Positions 8,909 through 17,345 of a stretch of 60,172 nucleotides of DNA are shown here, in pieces; the stretch's first letter is position 1, and every line of letters begins with the position of its first letter. The notes under the pieces are model-generated. The model was given only the letters and a program-made list of their open reading frames with translations. It did not search any database and was not told the DNA's origin. Made by a program: the position numbers and the translations under genes. Location of the stretch: positions 1 through 60,172 of the forward strand of contig JAJFLV010000021.1 in assembly GCA_021772535.1 (NCBI GenBank), read 5' to 3'. The stretch comes from Opitutales bacterium. Lineage in GTDB: Bacteria; Verrucomicrobiota; Verrucomicrobiia; Opitutales; UBA2987.

Positions 8909-9361
8909 AACACTGAGCGAATTGGGGAATTGACGCCGCCAAACACAATTACGTCGGGGGGATATTTGGAATAAACGGCACGCAATTTTCTTTACTAATT
9001 CATTGAGGGGGAGGTCGGCTCATAAAGAATATACTAACCAACTTAATGTCCGATTAGGATAAATATTTTTCAGAAAAAATCAATCCTTTTCTTCTTCCCA
9101 CCGCAATGTTGAAATAAATTACACAAATGGGAAACCATCCATTCCGAATTTCAGAAAAATTGATTTTCATTTATTATCTGTTGTCTATCAGTTGATTATA
9201 AATGTGACTAGGCGGTTCACTACAAACGGGTTAAGGTATTCCTCCCATTTCAAAAATAAGGGAAAGCCCCCACACTCGACTCTACCAATCGTCAATTCAC
9301 GTTTATGTTATTCCGAAACCGCAACAGGTTGAAATTCGACTGGTGAATCTTTAGCCCGCAA
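8909..9361. other. AT-rich intergenic region upstream of pilin operon
   Basis: About 450 bases with no credible gene on either strand. It lies between the first minor-pilin gene (starting at 8908, minus strand) and the 3' end of the FAH relic (9362). It should contain the pilin operon promoter, but no clear -35/-10 pair stands out. I see no strong hairpin and no long repeat. Confidence 0.4.
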
Positions 9362-10009
9362 TTATTCGACAAGGTTTTCCAGCCTCCCCAACCCATCGAC
9401 GCGGATGCTGATTCGATCGCCCGACTGTAAAGTAAATTCGTTTCCCGGAACGATCCCGGCCCCCATCAACAGGTAAGCCTCGTTCGGGAACACATTGTCG
9501 CGAAAGAGAAAGTCTGCTAATTCCTCGAACGACCGTTTCATCTGGCTGAGGCGCGTCTTTCCCTGAAAAGCGATTTCCTCCTTTCGCTCGATTATAAGTT
9601 CGATGCCCGTATTTGCACCAAGGGAATCCATAACCGTCAAACAGGATCTCAGGGCACAGCATTTCCTGCAGACCTTGGCCTGCGGCAGGTAGGGGGGATT
9701 GCCCCCCACGATGTCCCGCGAACTCAAGTCATTACTGATGGTATAGCCGAAGATCCCCCATGCGCGTTCACCGCCAGGGCTGCTTCCGGCTCCGGCACAT
9801 GCTTCACGGGAACGCAAATAAGTGAAACCGGCAGCCCGGATTTCCTGGTTTTCCATCGGTGCATGAAGCTCCATCAATTCAACCGGCACATCCCGGTTCA
9901 CCGCTTCAATTTCTCCAATGTTTTCTTCCAACCACCGGGCGAGGTTTTCTTCTCTGAGAGGGCGTCCAAAAGGTGGAAATGTGTCAGCCAGTCTGTAAAT
10001 CCTGATCAT
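9362..10009 (-). pseudogene. Decayed fumarylacetoacetate hydrolase (FAH) family gene
   Basis: The open frame still encodes FAH-family landmarks: SNDLSSRDI, YLPQAKV, LSQMKRSFEELADFLFRDN, GAGIVPGNEFTL. Between SREA (about 9800) and IFGYTISND (about 9750), however, the expected 50 or so residues are missing. The metal-binding ExE motif can be read there only in another frame, where the bases give V-P-E-P-E-A-A-L-A-V-N-A-H-G-G. That frame would rejoin the main frame if the C-run at 9755-9759 had one more base. The gene therefore seems to carry an out-of-frame internal deletion near 9796-9803 plus a compensating homopolymer indel. The product would lack two metal ligands and should be inactive as an FAH hydrolase or decarboxylase. 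I start it at ATG 10009 (MIRIYRLADTF). An upstream in-frame ATG exists at 10063. Confidence 0.7.
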
Positions 10010-10133
10010 GGTAATGTTTAAGAGGGCGTCTAAGACCCCATCCCATGAGTCGGGAAGAAACAATTGCCAAAGCAGGTTAAAAGAGGTAGACTATGGTTTT
10101 AGACAATTATAATGCCTCAATCCATTTGAAACC

Positions 10134-11084
10134 ATGAAAATCCCGGCTCTTTTCTGCATTTGCTTAATTCTCTTTCCGGGTTTACTGCTTGGGGACCAAT
10201 CTGCCAGGGTTTTTCCGACCGCTGTCTATGGGACATACAAAAAGGAAAAAATTCCCGTTTTTGGTGTCGAAGGTCAATACGCGCTGTCAAAGCAAAAGGG
10301 GAAAACCGTAAAACTGCTGCCCAAACACCTGACCATTGAAAGAAGCGATTATTACAATCCGGGATTTGTTGAAATAACGAACGCCGATTTTGAAAGCTCT
10401 TATGAGGGGGTTTACTCCCTCGATTCCACCATCGCGATTTCGGGCACCAAGTCCACTTTCGAGGGTCACTACAAAGCCAGAATGAAGGTCGAAGGCAGCA
10501 TCGAAAACATCTACGTGATAGCTTATTGTCTTCCCAGTTCGGCCCTCCAAATGGACGAGCTCTCCGCCGAGCGAATCAACCTCACATTTAAAAACCTTGG
10601 CTCCTTAAAAAATCAAGACGAAGTCGATTTAATTATCGATGTAAATTTCATGCCCGATTTCTTTGCCGTCGGCGACGAATTTGTTCTCATTCCGATATTT
10701 TACTCAAACGGATACGAGATTAGGAGCAACCTCAGTTCTGAAATATATTCCTATTTCCGTAAACAGGAAGAGATCTACCACAGCCAGCTGCTCGCCGAAT
10801 ACCTGAGAAATAACACAGGAAACACACTCAAACACACACCATTCATCAGATTCCTGCCCTACCTCCCCCCAGCCGTCTTTAAAAGACAAGGCTCCATCGA
10901 CACTGCCGCAGTCCTCACCATAGACAAATCAGGCAAAGTGCGCAAAGTTGACCTCGACCTTGAGGATATGGACCCAGAAGCGGCAACCTGTTTAACCGGC
11001 GGCCTCAAGGACTGGCTCTTCCTCCCCCCTCTCAAAGAAGGAACCCCCCACCCCTTCCGCATCAAAGTCCCCCTCAAATACTGA
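10134..11084 (+). CDS. Hypothetical secreted protein with TonB-C-like end
   Basis: A 316-residue protein beginning MKIPALFCICLILFPGLLLG, a clear signal peptide. The middle is beta-rich without a recognised motif. The last 70 or so residues (about 248-316) fit the pattern of TonB C-terminal/energy-transducer-like domains: AAVLTIDKSGKVRKVDL, a Leu/Trp segment, and FRIKVPLKY at the end. Such domains also occur in secreted proteins that are not TonB. There is no N-terminal membrane anchor or proline-rich spacer, so it is not a true TonB. It stands alone, divergent from the FAH relic. Function unknown. Confidence 0.6.
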   Translation: MKIPALFCICLILFPGLLLGDQSARVFPTAVYGTYKKEKIPVFGVEGQYALSKQKGKTVKLLPKHLTIERSDYYNPGFVEITNADFESSYEGVYSLDSTIAISGTKSTFEGHYKARMKVEGSIENIYVIAYCLPSSALQMDELSAERINLTFKNLGSLKNQDEVDLIIDVNFMPDFFAVGDEFVLIPIFYSNGYEIRSNLSSEIYSYFRKQEEIYHSQLLAEYLRNNTGNTLKHTPFIRFLPYLPPAVFKRQGSIDTAAVLTIDKSGKVRKVDLDLEDMDPEAATCLTGGLKDWLFLPPLKEGTPHPFRIKVPLKY

Positions 11085-11234
11085 GGTAAAAGGTGCTTCT
11101 GACATTTTTGTTGAATGGCCAATACTCAGGATGCATAGTGTCGGATCGTTTCGGATTTCAGTGTTTTTTGAGGTCTGACACCTGAATCTCTAATCCGCAA
11201 TCGCCATAAAAGTTAAAGTGCTCCCTAGAGAGCA

Positions 11235-12122
11235 TTAATGCCGATAAACATAACTTCCTCGGAGGAATAGGTGGTGTTGGCCATGGAGGCGGATGGCTTC
11301 GTAGTTGATGAGGGGATTGTTTTGGGGAGTGAAGTATTGCTCATGTGAAAGGTCGAATAATCCGGACCGAGGATTGCCCGCCGAGTTGTAGCGCCCGCCA
11401 AAGTGTCCGGCGTAAGTGAGGCGGCATTCGTCCAGGAGTTTGTCCTTGGCCAGGGCCGCGATGAGCCTTCCACCTGCCGTCACGTCGAGAAAGCGGATGT
11501 CCATTTCTTTCCTTAAATAACGCATGACTTCCCGGTAATCGAGAGTGGCGCCGCCAAATGTCTTCAGGCGGGTATTGCCTTCCTCCATAGGATGAAAGCC
11601 CTCACTAGAGGCTTTTCCGGCACTTCTCAGAACAGTTTCCCGGCCATGCTTGGTTGTGAGGATCACAGTGAAAAAACGGTCGTCGTTGAACATGGGGTGG
11701 CGCATGTCGAAATCCCCGGTAGCGGTAATGACCAGATTGATGGGATAAGGACCGGATTTTTTGAGAACCTTTTGCCGGTATTCCATCAGATCCTTATAAA
11801 CCGGAATCCACTTAATCTCCGGTTCAGCCCGGATGATCCGGCCGGTGCCCAGAACCGCATCGGCATAGAGCCAGCCGGCATTGAGGAGCCGCCAATCGGC
11901 CTCACTGCCGGAGTTTTCGATATGGGTTAATGCAACGGTATCCCCGGCCAGGGCTGCCTGCTCCTGAAAACTGGTTACCCCATCGAGTGTGGCCACCGAC
12001 ATGGTCCAGGTATAGGGCCGCTCCTCTGGGGCTTTAATTCCGTCGAGAGAGTAAAAGGTCTTGATCTCCTCCAGGGGAATGAACTCATTGCTGAATTCGG
12101 CCAAACGGGGTTGAATATTCAT
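11235..12122 (-). CDS. RibD C-terminal-domain reductase-like protein
   Basis: A 295-residue protein if begun at ATG 12122 (MNIQPRLAEF). An in-frame ATG lies 34 codons upstream, but the intervening residues look non-homologous. The core matches the RibD C-terminal (DHFR-like) reductase family: YTWTMSVATLDGVTSF near residue 45, DAVLGTGRIIRAEP near 105 (nucleotide-binding region), and a glycine-rich FLDVTAGGRLIAALAKDKLLDE near 220-240. Family members reduce the ribosylamino-pyrimidine intermediate of riboflavin biosynthesis or related pteridines using NADPH. With no deaminase domain and no rib genes nearby, this is probably a stand-alone homologue with a different or unknown substrate. Confidence 0.75.
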   Translation of the reverse strand: MNIQPRLAEFSNEFIPLEEIKTFYSLDGIKAPEERPYTWTMSVATLDGVTSFQEQAALAGDTVALTHIENSGSEADWRLLNAGWLYADAVLGTGRIIRAEPEIKWIPVYKDLMEYRQKVLKKSGPYPINLVITATGDFDMRHPMFNDDRFFTVILTTKHGRETVLRSAGKASSEGFHPMEEGNTRLKTFGGATLDYREVMRYLRKEMDIRFLDVTAGGRLIAALAKDKLLDECRLTYAGHFGGRYNSAGNPRSGLFDLSHEQYFTPQNNPLINYEAIRLHGQHHLFLRGSYVYRH

Positions 12123-12226
12123 CGCTTTGAGGTTGATGGAATGATCAAACAAGCAGTCTTCCCGGTCATTAACGAGAATTATTTGAGTTTGCCACACATC
12201 CACCGAGAATCTACTGAAGTTCAAAC

Positions 12227-13297
12227 ATGACCAGCGCTAATCGATCTCTAAAAGATAACATTCCAACAAAATCTCTCTCCTTTGCCATTATTCCGTGGTT
12301 TTTGGCAGGTATTCTTTCTACAACTTTATTGGCGTCTGAAACAGACCAAAATATGGAACCCGGGAACGATAAAGAGAAGAAATCCGAGCAAAGGGTGCGT
12401 GTAACCAAAGAAGATTTGGTCAAACATTACGACCTCTCCAATCCGCAGATTGACCTTGAAGAAATGCTGGCCCCCGGCGTACCCAAGGACGGTATCCATT
12501 TCCTGACCAACCCAAAACGGATCAAAGTGAGCGGGGCGGATTACCCCCAGCCTGGGGAGCGTGTGGCCGTGGTCGAATTCAACGGCCAGGCGGTGGCTTA
12601 CCCGCTCGGAATTCTCAATTTTCACGAGGTGGCCAATGACACTGTGGGGGGCGTTCCCGTGGCCGTAACCTACTGCCCTCTGTGTGACTCGGTAGCCGTG
12701 CTGGACCGGCGATTACGAACAACCGATGAATCGGGCCGGGAAAAGGAAATCGTCCTTGAGTTCGGCATTTCCGGGTTTCTCTACAACTCCAACATGGTCC
12801 TCTACGACCAAACTTCGATGGGCCTGTGGTCGCAGGTCTATTTGAAGGCCTTTACGGGAAAATTCTCCGGGGAGTCTCTCGAATATCTACCGGTTCGCTT
12901 GATGCGGTTCGGGACCTTTCAAAAGGATTACCCCAAAGGCGAGGTTCTCAGCACCGATACCGGTTTCGATGAACCCTATGAAAAGAATCCCTATGCCGAA
13001 TATTTGAAAAATAACAAAGTTTTCCGCGACCACGACTTTGGCTACAAAAAAAATTTACCGGCAAAAACCCTGGGACTAGGCCTCAAGGTTGGCAATTACA
13101 GCGCATTTGTGACCGCCGAGAGGGCCCGCCAAGGCCCGGTTACAGTAGAAACTCCCGGGGGACCGGCAATTGTCATCGCTGACGATGCCGGGGTCTTGCT
13201 CAAATCAGGTCCTGCCGGAACCCGGGCCCTGCAAACCTTTTATCACAGTTGGTCAGCCTTCCACCCCGGGACGGAAGTTATCAGCGTCCAAAAATAA
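12227..13297 (+). CDS. DUF3179 domain-containing exported protein
   Basis: A 356-residue protein with an N-terminal hydrophobic segment (about residues 19-37) that could be a signal peptide or anchor, then a charged linker, then a DUF3179 domain. Family hallmarks: VAYPLGILNFHEVANDTVGG, a motif with two cysteines VTYCPLCDSVAVLDR (about residues 150-165), SGFLYNSNMVLYD and LWSQVYLKAF. The C-terminal part includes a YHSWSAFHPGTEV stretch. DUF3179 proteins are common in marine bacteria and archaea and their biochemical role is not established. The CPLC pair suggests metal or redox chemistry. The start is divergent from the RibD-C gene, leaving about 100 bases for both promoters. Confidence 0.8.
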   Translation: MTSANRSLKDNIPTKSLSFAIIPWFLAGILSTTLLASETDQNMEPGNDKEKKSEQRVRVTKEDLVKHYDLSNPQIDLEEMLAPGVPKDGIHFLTNPKRIKVSGADYPQPGERVAVVEFNGQAVAYPLGILNFHEVANDTVGGVPVAVTYCPLCDSVAVLDRRLRTTDESGREKEIVLEFGISGFLYNSNMVLYDQTSMGLWSQVYLKAFTGKFSGESLEYLPVRLMRFGTFQKDYPKGEVLSTDTGFDEPYEKNPYAEYLKNNKVFRDHDFGYKKNLPAKTLGLGLKVGNYSAFVTAERARQGPVTVETPGGPAIVIADDAGVLLKSGPAGTRALQTFYHSWSAFHPGTEVISVQK

Positions 13298-13415
13298 AAC
13301 GGCCACCGATAACGAAATTTACTGGCAACTATCGATTTTACTAATAATCGAACGGTTTTCTTTAAAATCTCGGCGGTAAGTACAATATATAGTAATTGTT
13401 ACCTAACCGTTGATT

Positions 13416-14780
13416 ATGATTTCAAAAAACTTCTCCTCCGCGGCCGCCACAGCAACCGCTGCCCTCATTGCGTGCCTCCTGTTAACTCTGCACACCTTTG
13501 CCGATCGGCCAAAATTTCAGGTCCTACGATTTAATGAGGACTGGTCCAAACTGGCCGAACCAGAAAAAACGGACTCTTTTGACAGCCTCAAGTATATTGA
13601 GTTGGATGCTGAAGGAAACAACTGGCTGAGCATTGGCGGGCAGTTGCGCGAAAGGGTGGAAGCCTGGTCCGGGTTCGCCTTCCGGGACAACGACGAGGTC
13701 TTCAACCTGCACCGGATTTTTCTCCATGGGGATCTGCATTTAGGTCCAAACATGCGCGTTTTCGGTGAATTCATTAACGCCCTCTCCACCAATCGTGATC
13801 TTCCCGGAGGACGCCGCGGACTCGATGTTGATTCAGCTGACCTGCTCAATGCCTTCATCGATTTCAACCTGCCTCTGAATGATGCCAACCTGACACTGCG
13901 GATAGGGCGGCAGGAGTTTCTATTCGGAAAACAGCGGCTTATAAGTCCCCTGCCCTGGGCCAACACAATGCGCCGGTGGGATGCCATTAATGGAATCCTG
14001 ACCACGAAAAATTGGAAAATACAGGCCTTTGCTTCAAAATTCGTTCCGGTTGACAAATATGATTTCAACGAAAACGACGACAACAACGTCCTTTTCGGAG
14101 TTTATGGTACCTTTAGGAAATCTCTCGATATCTATTATCTAGGGCGCGATCGGGACTCCATAGACAGCATCCGCCACACCATCGGCGCACGCTACTTCGG
14201 CAAAACCTCTGCCGGATTCGATTACGATGTGGAGGCCGCTTATCAGTTTGGCGAAGTGGGCTCCGCCGACGTCAACGCCATCATGGTGGGGAGCCAATTC
14301 GGTTATGGCTGGACGGATAACCAATGGAAACCGCGTCTGTGGCTGGGTTTCGATTACGGCAGCGGTGACAGCGACCCTGGAGACGGAGAAGTTGAAACCT
14401 TCGATCAGCTATTTCCTCTCGGTCATGCCTACCTGGGATATATCGATATCGTGGGCCGGCAGAACATCATCGATTTCAGCCAGGGAATTGACCTCAAACC
14501 GGCCAAAAAGATCGGTTTCAAAATCGCCAATCATTTCTTCTGGAGAGCGGAGTCTGCTGATGCTTTTTATAATGCGGGGGGTGGCGTTGTCCGTCCAGGA
14601 GGGGCTGGCAATGAAAATTCCATAGGAAGCGAAATCGATTTTACGGCCACATATTCGATTAATGCCCACACCTCTTTATTATTAGGCTACAGTCATTTTT
14701 TTGCAGGAGATTTTGTTGAACAAAGCGGCGCTGCCAACGATACCGACTTCTTCTACACCCAACTTTTATTCAGATTCTGA
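13416..14780 (+). CDS. Alginate-export-like outer-membrane beta-barrel
   Basis: A 454-residue protein begun at ATG 13416. Residues 1-31 form a signal peptide (ATAALIACLLLTLHTFA). The mature protein shows the pattern of the alginate-export family (AlgE-like): ISIGGQLRER-type opening (here LSIGGQLRERVEAW, about residue 75), then alternating beta-strand and turn segments, TLRIGRQEFLFGKQRLISPL, RRWDAINGI and ARYFGKTSAGFDYDVEAAYQFG. It ends in YTQLLFRF, the aromatic C-terminus used for outer-membrane barrel assembly. Such proteins are anion-selective or polysaccharide-selective outer-membrane channels. Without alginate genes nearby the substrate is open. It is preceded by a 118-base gap after the DUF3179 gene and may be independently transcribed. 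Confidence 0.8.
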   Translation: MISKNFSSAAATATAALIACLLLTLHTFADRPKFQVLRFNEDWSKLAEPEKTDSFDSLKYIELDAEGNNWLSIGGQLRERVEAWSGFAFRDNDEVFNLHRIFLHGDLHLGPNMRVFGEFINALSTNRDLPGGRRGLDVDSADLLNAFIDFNLPLNDANLTLRIGRQEFLFGKQRLISPLPWANTMRRWDAINGILTTKNWKIQAFASKFVPVDKYDFNENDDNNVLFGVYGTFRKSLDIYYLGRDRDSIDSIRHTIGARYFGKTSAGFDYDVEAAYQFGEVGSADVNAIMVGSQFGYGWTDNQWKPRLWLGFDYGSGDSDPGDGEVETFDQLFPLGHAYLGYIDIVGRQNIIDFSQGIDLKPAKKIGFKIANHFFWRAESADAFYNAGGGVVRPGGAGNENSIGSEIDFTATYSINAHTSLLLGYSHFFAGDFVEQSGAANDTDFFYTQLLFRF

Positions 14781-14805
14781 AGAGAATTCAGGGTGGTTGT
14801 GGACC

Positions 14806-15170
14806 CTACGCGCTTCTAACAGGCAGCAGCCGTTTTTCCCAGTTCGCTTCCTTAAAACCGGCCAGCCCGAATCTTTCCGCTAATAAAAAGGGCCGCTTGA
14901 TCAGCATGCCATTGGTTTGCAGCAAAGCCAACGAATCGTCAACGGACATGTTGGGCAGGCGATCCTTCAATTTCATACCCCGATAGAGCAAACCGGAGGT
15001 ATTGAAAATTTTTGCACCTCCCCCTCATAGGAATCCAGCATAAACCGCAATTCTTCCAGAGTAGGAGGAGTTTCCTTAATGGGTAGATCGGTGTATTCCA
15101 GGCCGTGACGATCCAGCCATTGCAAAGCCCGACGGCAAGTGCTGCATTTGTCGTAAACGTAAATCTTCAT
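14806..15170 (-). pseudogene. Frameshifted ArsC/Spx-family (YffB-like) gene
   Basis: Two overlapping frames together encode one ArsC/Spx-type protein of about 120 residues. The first (from ATG 15170) gives MKIYVYDKCSTCRRALQWLD with the family CxxC motif and ends in unrelated residues near 14973. The second supplies LLYRGMKLKDRLPNMSVDDSL and ...GMLIKRPFLLAERFGLAGF, the conserved RP-containing C-terminal half. One additional A in the minus-strand AAAAATTTT run (15005-15013) would join them through K-I-F-N-T-S-G-L-L-Y. Either the gene is inactivated or the homopolymer is miscalled. Intact relatives are thioredoxin-fold glutathione or arsenate-reductase-like proteins. It converges with the barrel gene. 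Confidence 0.75.
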
Positions 15171-15310
15171 TCGTTAAAAACGTATCGTAAATGTAGCAGT
15201 AGGAAACAATCTTTTTAGAACCTATCTTAATATTCCCTTTTCAATCACTACGAAATTCTTTTGTATGCAAAAGGCTGGATTTTTGGGAGATAGACGGATC
15301 TCCACAATAT
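15171..15310. other. Short spacer with a solitary MITE terminus
   Basis: Non-coding spacer between the frameshifted ArsC/Spx gene and the MITE-like element. The only structure seen is a stand-alone copy of the element's terminal sequence at 15216-15227, listed separately. No promoter of the downstream maturase gene can be recognised here. Confidence 0.4.
15216..15230. repeat. Solitary terminal repeat of the MITE family
   Basis: TAGAACCTATCT at 15216-15227 is identical to the first 12 bases of the left terminal inverted repeat of the element at 15311-15588, in the same orientation. No right end in the opposite orientation lies between them, so this may be the remnant of an older copy. Confidence 0.45.
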
Positions 15311-15588
15311 TAGAACCTATCTCAAAATCGATGATGTTGATGCAGAGAGCAATTATGCGCTTGGAGCAAGGCGCACCGGGGCTTGCCGGGCTGGAAGCCC
15401 TGCTGCCCCGGCGGAACGCCGCTCAAACACATAATTGCCTCTGTCCAAAGGATTTGTGCGGCACGGTAGCACCTGCTGCGTTGGTTTGCGCTCGAGGGGC
15501 TTATAGCCCATCTGGGCGCAAAGCCGCCTGGCATCTGCCACCGTGGCGTTACAAACATCATTCATCTGCGAATTTGAGATAGGTTCTA
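15311..15588. mobile_element. 278-bp MITE-like element with 16-bp perfect TIRs
   Basis: TAGAACCTATCTCAAA at 15311-15326 is mirrored exactly by TTTGAGATAGGTTCTA at 15573-15588. The inner bases also pair partly (ATGATG against CATCAT near 15331 and 15555). The outermost TA of each arm may be a target duplication, as IS630/Tc1-type transposases produce, in which case the real arms are 14 bp. The interior is GC-rich (about 15360-15550), contains short self-complementary segments and encodes nothing recognisable. It is small and non-autonomous: no transposase is in the window. The right end sits 23 bases before the radical-SAM start codon at 15612, so the element has replaced or displaced that gene's upstream region. 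Confidence 0.7.
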
Positions 15589-15611
15589 CTTTCTGTTTTC
15601 AACCTGATGGC

Positions 15612-16874
15612 ATGTCTGAAAATTTAACCAAGACCGCTTCGGCTCCCTTCCATGTGATGACCAAGCCAATTGGTCCACGCTGCAATATCGATTGCAAATA
15701 TTGCTTTTACCTCGAAAAGGAGAAGCTTTTCCCCCGGGGGGAAAATTCGCGGATGCCCAAGGACGTACTCGAAAATTATGTGCGACAGTACATCGAGGCC
15801 CAACCTGGGAAAGAGGTTACCTTCGCCTGGCAGGGAGGCGAGCCAACCCTTATGGGGGTGGATTTCTTTCGCCAAGCGGTAGCCTTTCAAAAAAAACATG
15901 GTAATGGGAAAAAAATCGCCAATTCATTCCAGACCAATGCCACCCTGCTTAATGACGAATGGTGCCGGTTCTTGAGGGATAACGACTTTCTTGTCGGCAT
16001 CAGCATCGACGGTCCTCGGGAACTCCACGACGCCCACCGGGTGGACCGCAAACAAAATTCCACCTTCGACCGCGTCATGCGTGGTATCGGCTTGTGCCGC
16101 AAGCATGGCGTGCAATTCAATACCCTCACCTGTGTCACTCGCCGCAATTCGAAAAAGCCCCTCGAAGTTTACCAATTTTTACGCAAAATCGGATCCCGAT
16201 ACCTCCAGTTCATTCCCATTGTGGAAAGAAAACCCGATGATACCGCCGCTTTGCTGAACCTTACCCTGGCGACTCCCCCCGAAGCGGAGGATGAAAGTGA
16301 TAAATTCAGCCCGGTTACCCCCTGGAGCGTGCTACCCAAGGACTACGGAAAATTTCTCGTAAACATTTTCGACCACTGGGTGCGCAACCATGTCGGCGGC
16401 ACCTATGTCCAGATCTTTGATGTGGCCCTCGGTAACTGGATGGACATGGGCGGCAGCCTTTGTATTTTCAGCGAACACTGTGGCCGAGCCCTTGCCATTG
16501 AACACAACGGCGACCTCTATGCCTGCGACCATTATGTTTACCCCCAATACCTGCAAGGCAATATCCGAGATAAAAGCATTGCGGAAATGGTCGATTCTCC
16601 GGTCATGAAAAAATTTGGCCGTGACAAATCAGACACCCTGCCCGCCTACTGCCGCCGCTGTGATTACCGCTTCGCATGCCACGGAGAGTGTCCCAAACAC
16701 CGCTTCATGAAAACCCCTGATGGCGAATACGGCCTCAACTACCTCTGCCCTGCCTACAAAAAGTTTTTCAGTCACATCGACCCCTATATGAAAACTATGT
16801 GCGATCTGCTCAGGAATCAACAGGCGCCCGCCTCCATTATGGGAATGCTCAAAAAGGGGCTCGTCCGGGTCTAA
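15612..16874 (+). CDS. Radical SAM/SPASM anaerobic sulfatase-maturase-like enzyme
   Basis: A 420-residue protein begun at ATG 15612. The frame is open further upstream through the MITE end, but those residues are not family-like. Motif order fits anaerobic sulfatase-maturating enzymes. The radical SAM cluster motif GPRCNIDCKYCFY (CX3CX2C, about residues 20-32) is followed by WQGGEPTLMGVDFF and SFQTNATLL. C-terminal cysteine clusters bind two auxiliary 4Fe-4S centres: CIFSEHCGRALAIEHNG, YACDHYV, YCRRCDYRFACHGECPKH and NYLCPAYKKFF. Family members oxidise a Cys or Ser of sulfatases to formylglycine. No sulfatase is in the window, so the substrate must be encoded elsewhere or be another peptide. 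No clear ribosome binding site is seen. The promoter region contains the MITE. Confidence 0.85.
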   Translation: MSENLTKTASAPFHVMTKPIGPRCNIDCKYCFYLEKEKLFPRGENSRMPKDVLENYVRQYIEAQPGKEVTFAWQGGEPTLMGVDFFRQAVAFQKKHGNGKKIANSFQTNATLLNDEWCRFLRDNDFLVGISIDGPRELHDAHRVDRKQNSTFDRVMRGIGLCRKHGVQFNTLTCVTRRNSKKPLEVYQFLRKIGSRYLQFIPIVERKPDDTAALLNLTLATPPEAEDESDKFSPVTPWSVLPKDYGKFLVNIFDHWVRNHVGGTYVQIFDVALGNWMDMGGSLCIFSEHCGRALAIEHNGDLYACDHYVYPQYLQGNIRDKSIAEMVDSPVMKKFGRDKSDTLPAYCRRCDYRFACHGECPKHRFMKTPDGEYGLNYLCPAYKKFFSHIDPYMKTMCDLLRNQQAPASIMGMLKKGLVRV

Positions 16875-16953
16875 CGTAATCTTGGGAATAAGTTTTTCTC
16901 ATAAGGGTAACTTAGTCATTGCCCTGAACTTGGGGCTATCCCAATTTTGACTT

Positions 16954-17325
16954 ATGGACAAGTTCGACGAAATTTTCGAGATGCAAAAAGCGCTCAACGC
17001 CCGCATTGGTGTCCACACCGATGAATTAAGCGACGAGGAGAAAGCGAAATGGATTCTCAATTACACGCGGGCGATGGAGCAGGAACTGGCCGAACTTGTT
17101 GATTCGGTGCCCTGGAAGTGGTGGGCCAAATACCAAAAATTCGATGAACAAAACGCTCGGGTGGAAGTGGTGGACCTTTTTCACTTCCTCATCTCACTGG
17201 CCCAGGTGCTGGGCATGAGCGCCGAGGATGTTCACCGGGCCTACCTGGAGAAAAACAAGGTCAATCACCAGAGACAGGAGAGCGGTTACGAGGAAAAAGA
17301 CCTAGAGGACTCCCGCCATATTTGA
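16954..17325 (+). CDS. All-alpha NTP pyrophosphatase (dimeric dUTPase/MazG-like)
   Basis: A 123-residue, wholly helical protein. Motifs correspond to the dimeric dUTPase/MazG superfamily: EQELAELVDSVPWKWW (about residues 46-61), with the ExxE-type metal ligands, and RVEVVDLFHFLISLAQVLG (about 73-91), with the conserved E-x-x-D. A further Asn/Lys-containing helix (YLEKNKVNHQRQ) follows. Such enzymes hydrolyse dUTP or non-canonical NTPs to monophosphate and pyrophosphate with Mg2+. The Trp-Lys-Trp-Trp segment is seen in dUTPase-like members. It follows the radical-SAM gene after 79 bases and converges with the P-II-like gene. Confidence 0.75.
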   Translation: MDKFDEIFEMQKALNARIGVHTDELSDEEKAKWILNYTRAMEQELAELVDSVPWKWWAKYQKFDEQNARVEVVDLFHFLISLAQVLGMSAEDVHRAYLEKNKVNHQRQESGYEEKDLEDSRHI

Positions 17326-17345
17326 TTGAGGGCCAGGCCTCATTA

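Noticed and set aside
15543-15611. N-terminal extension of the radical-SAM gene reading out of the MITE
   Set aside because: The extra 23 residues derive from the element's terminal repeat and do not resemble the family; ATG 15612 fits.
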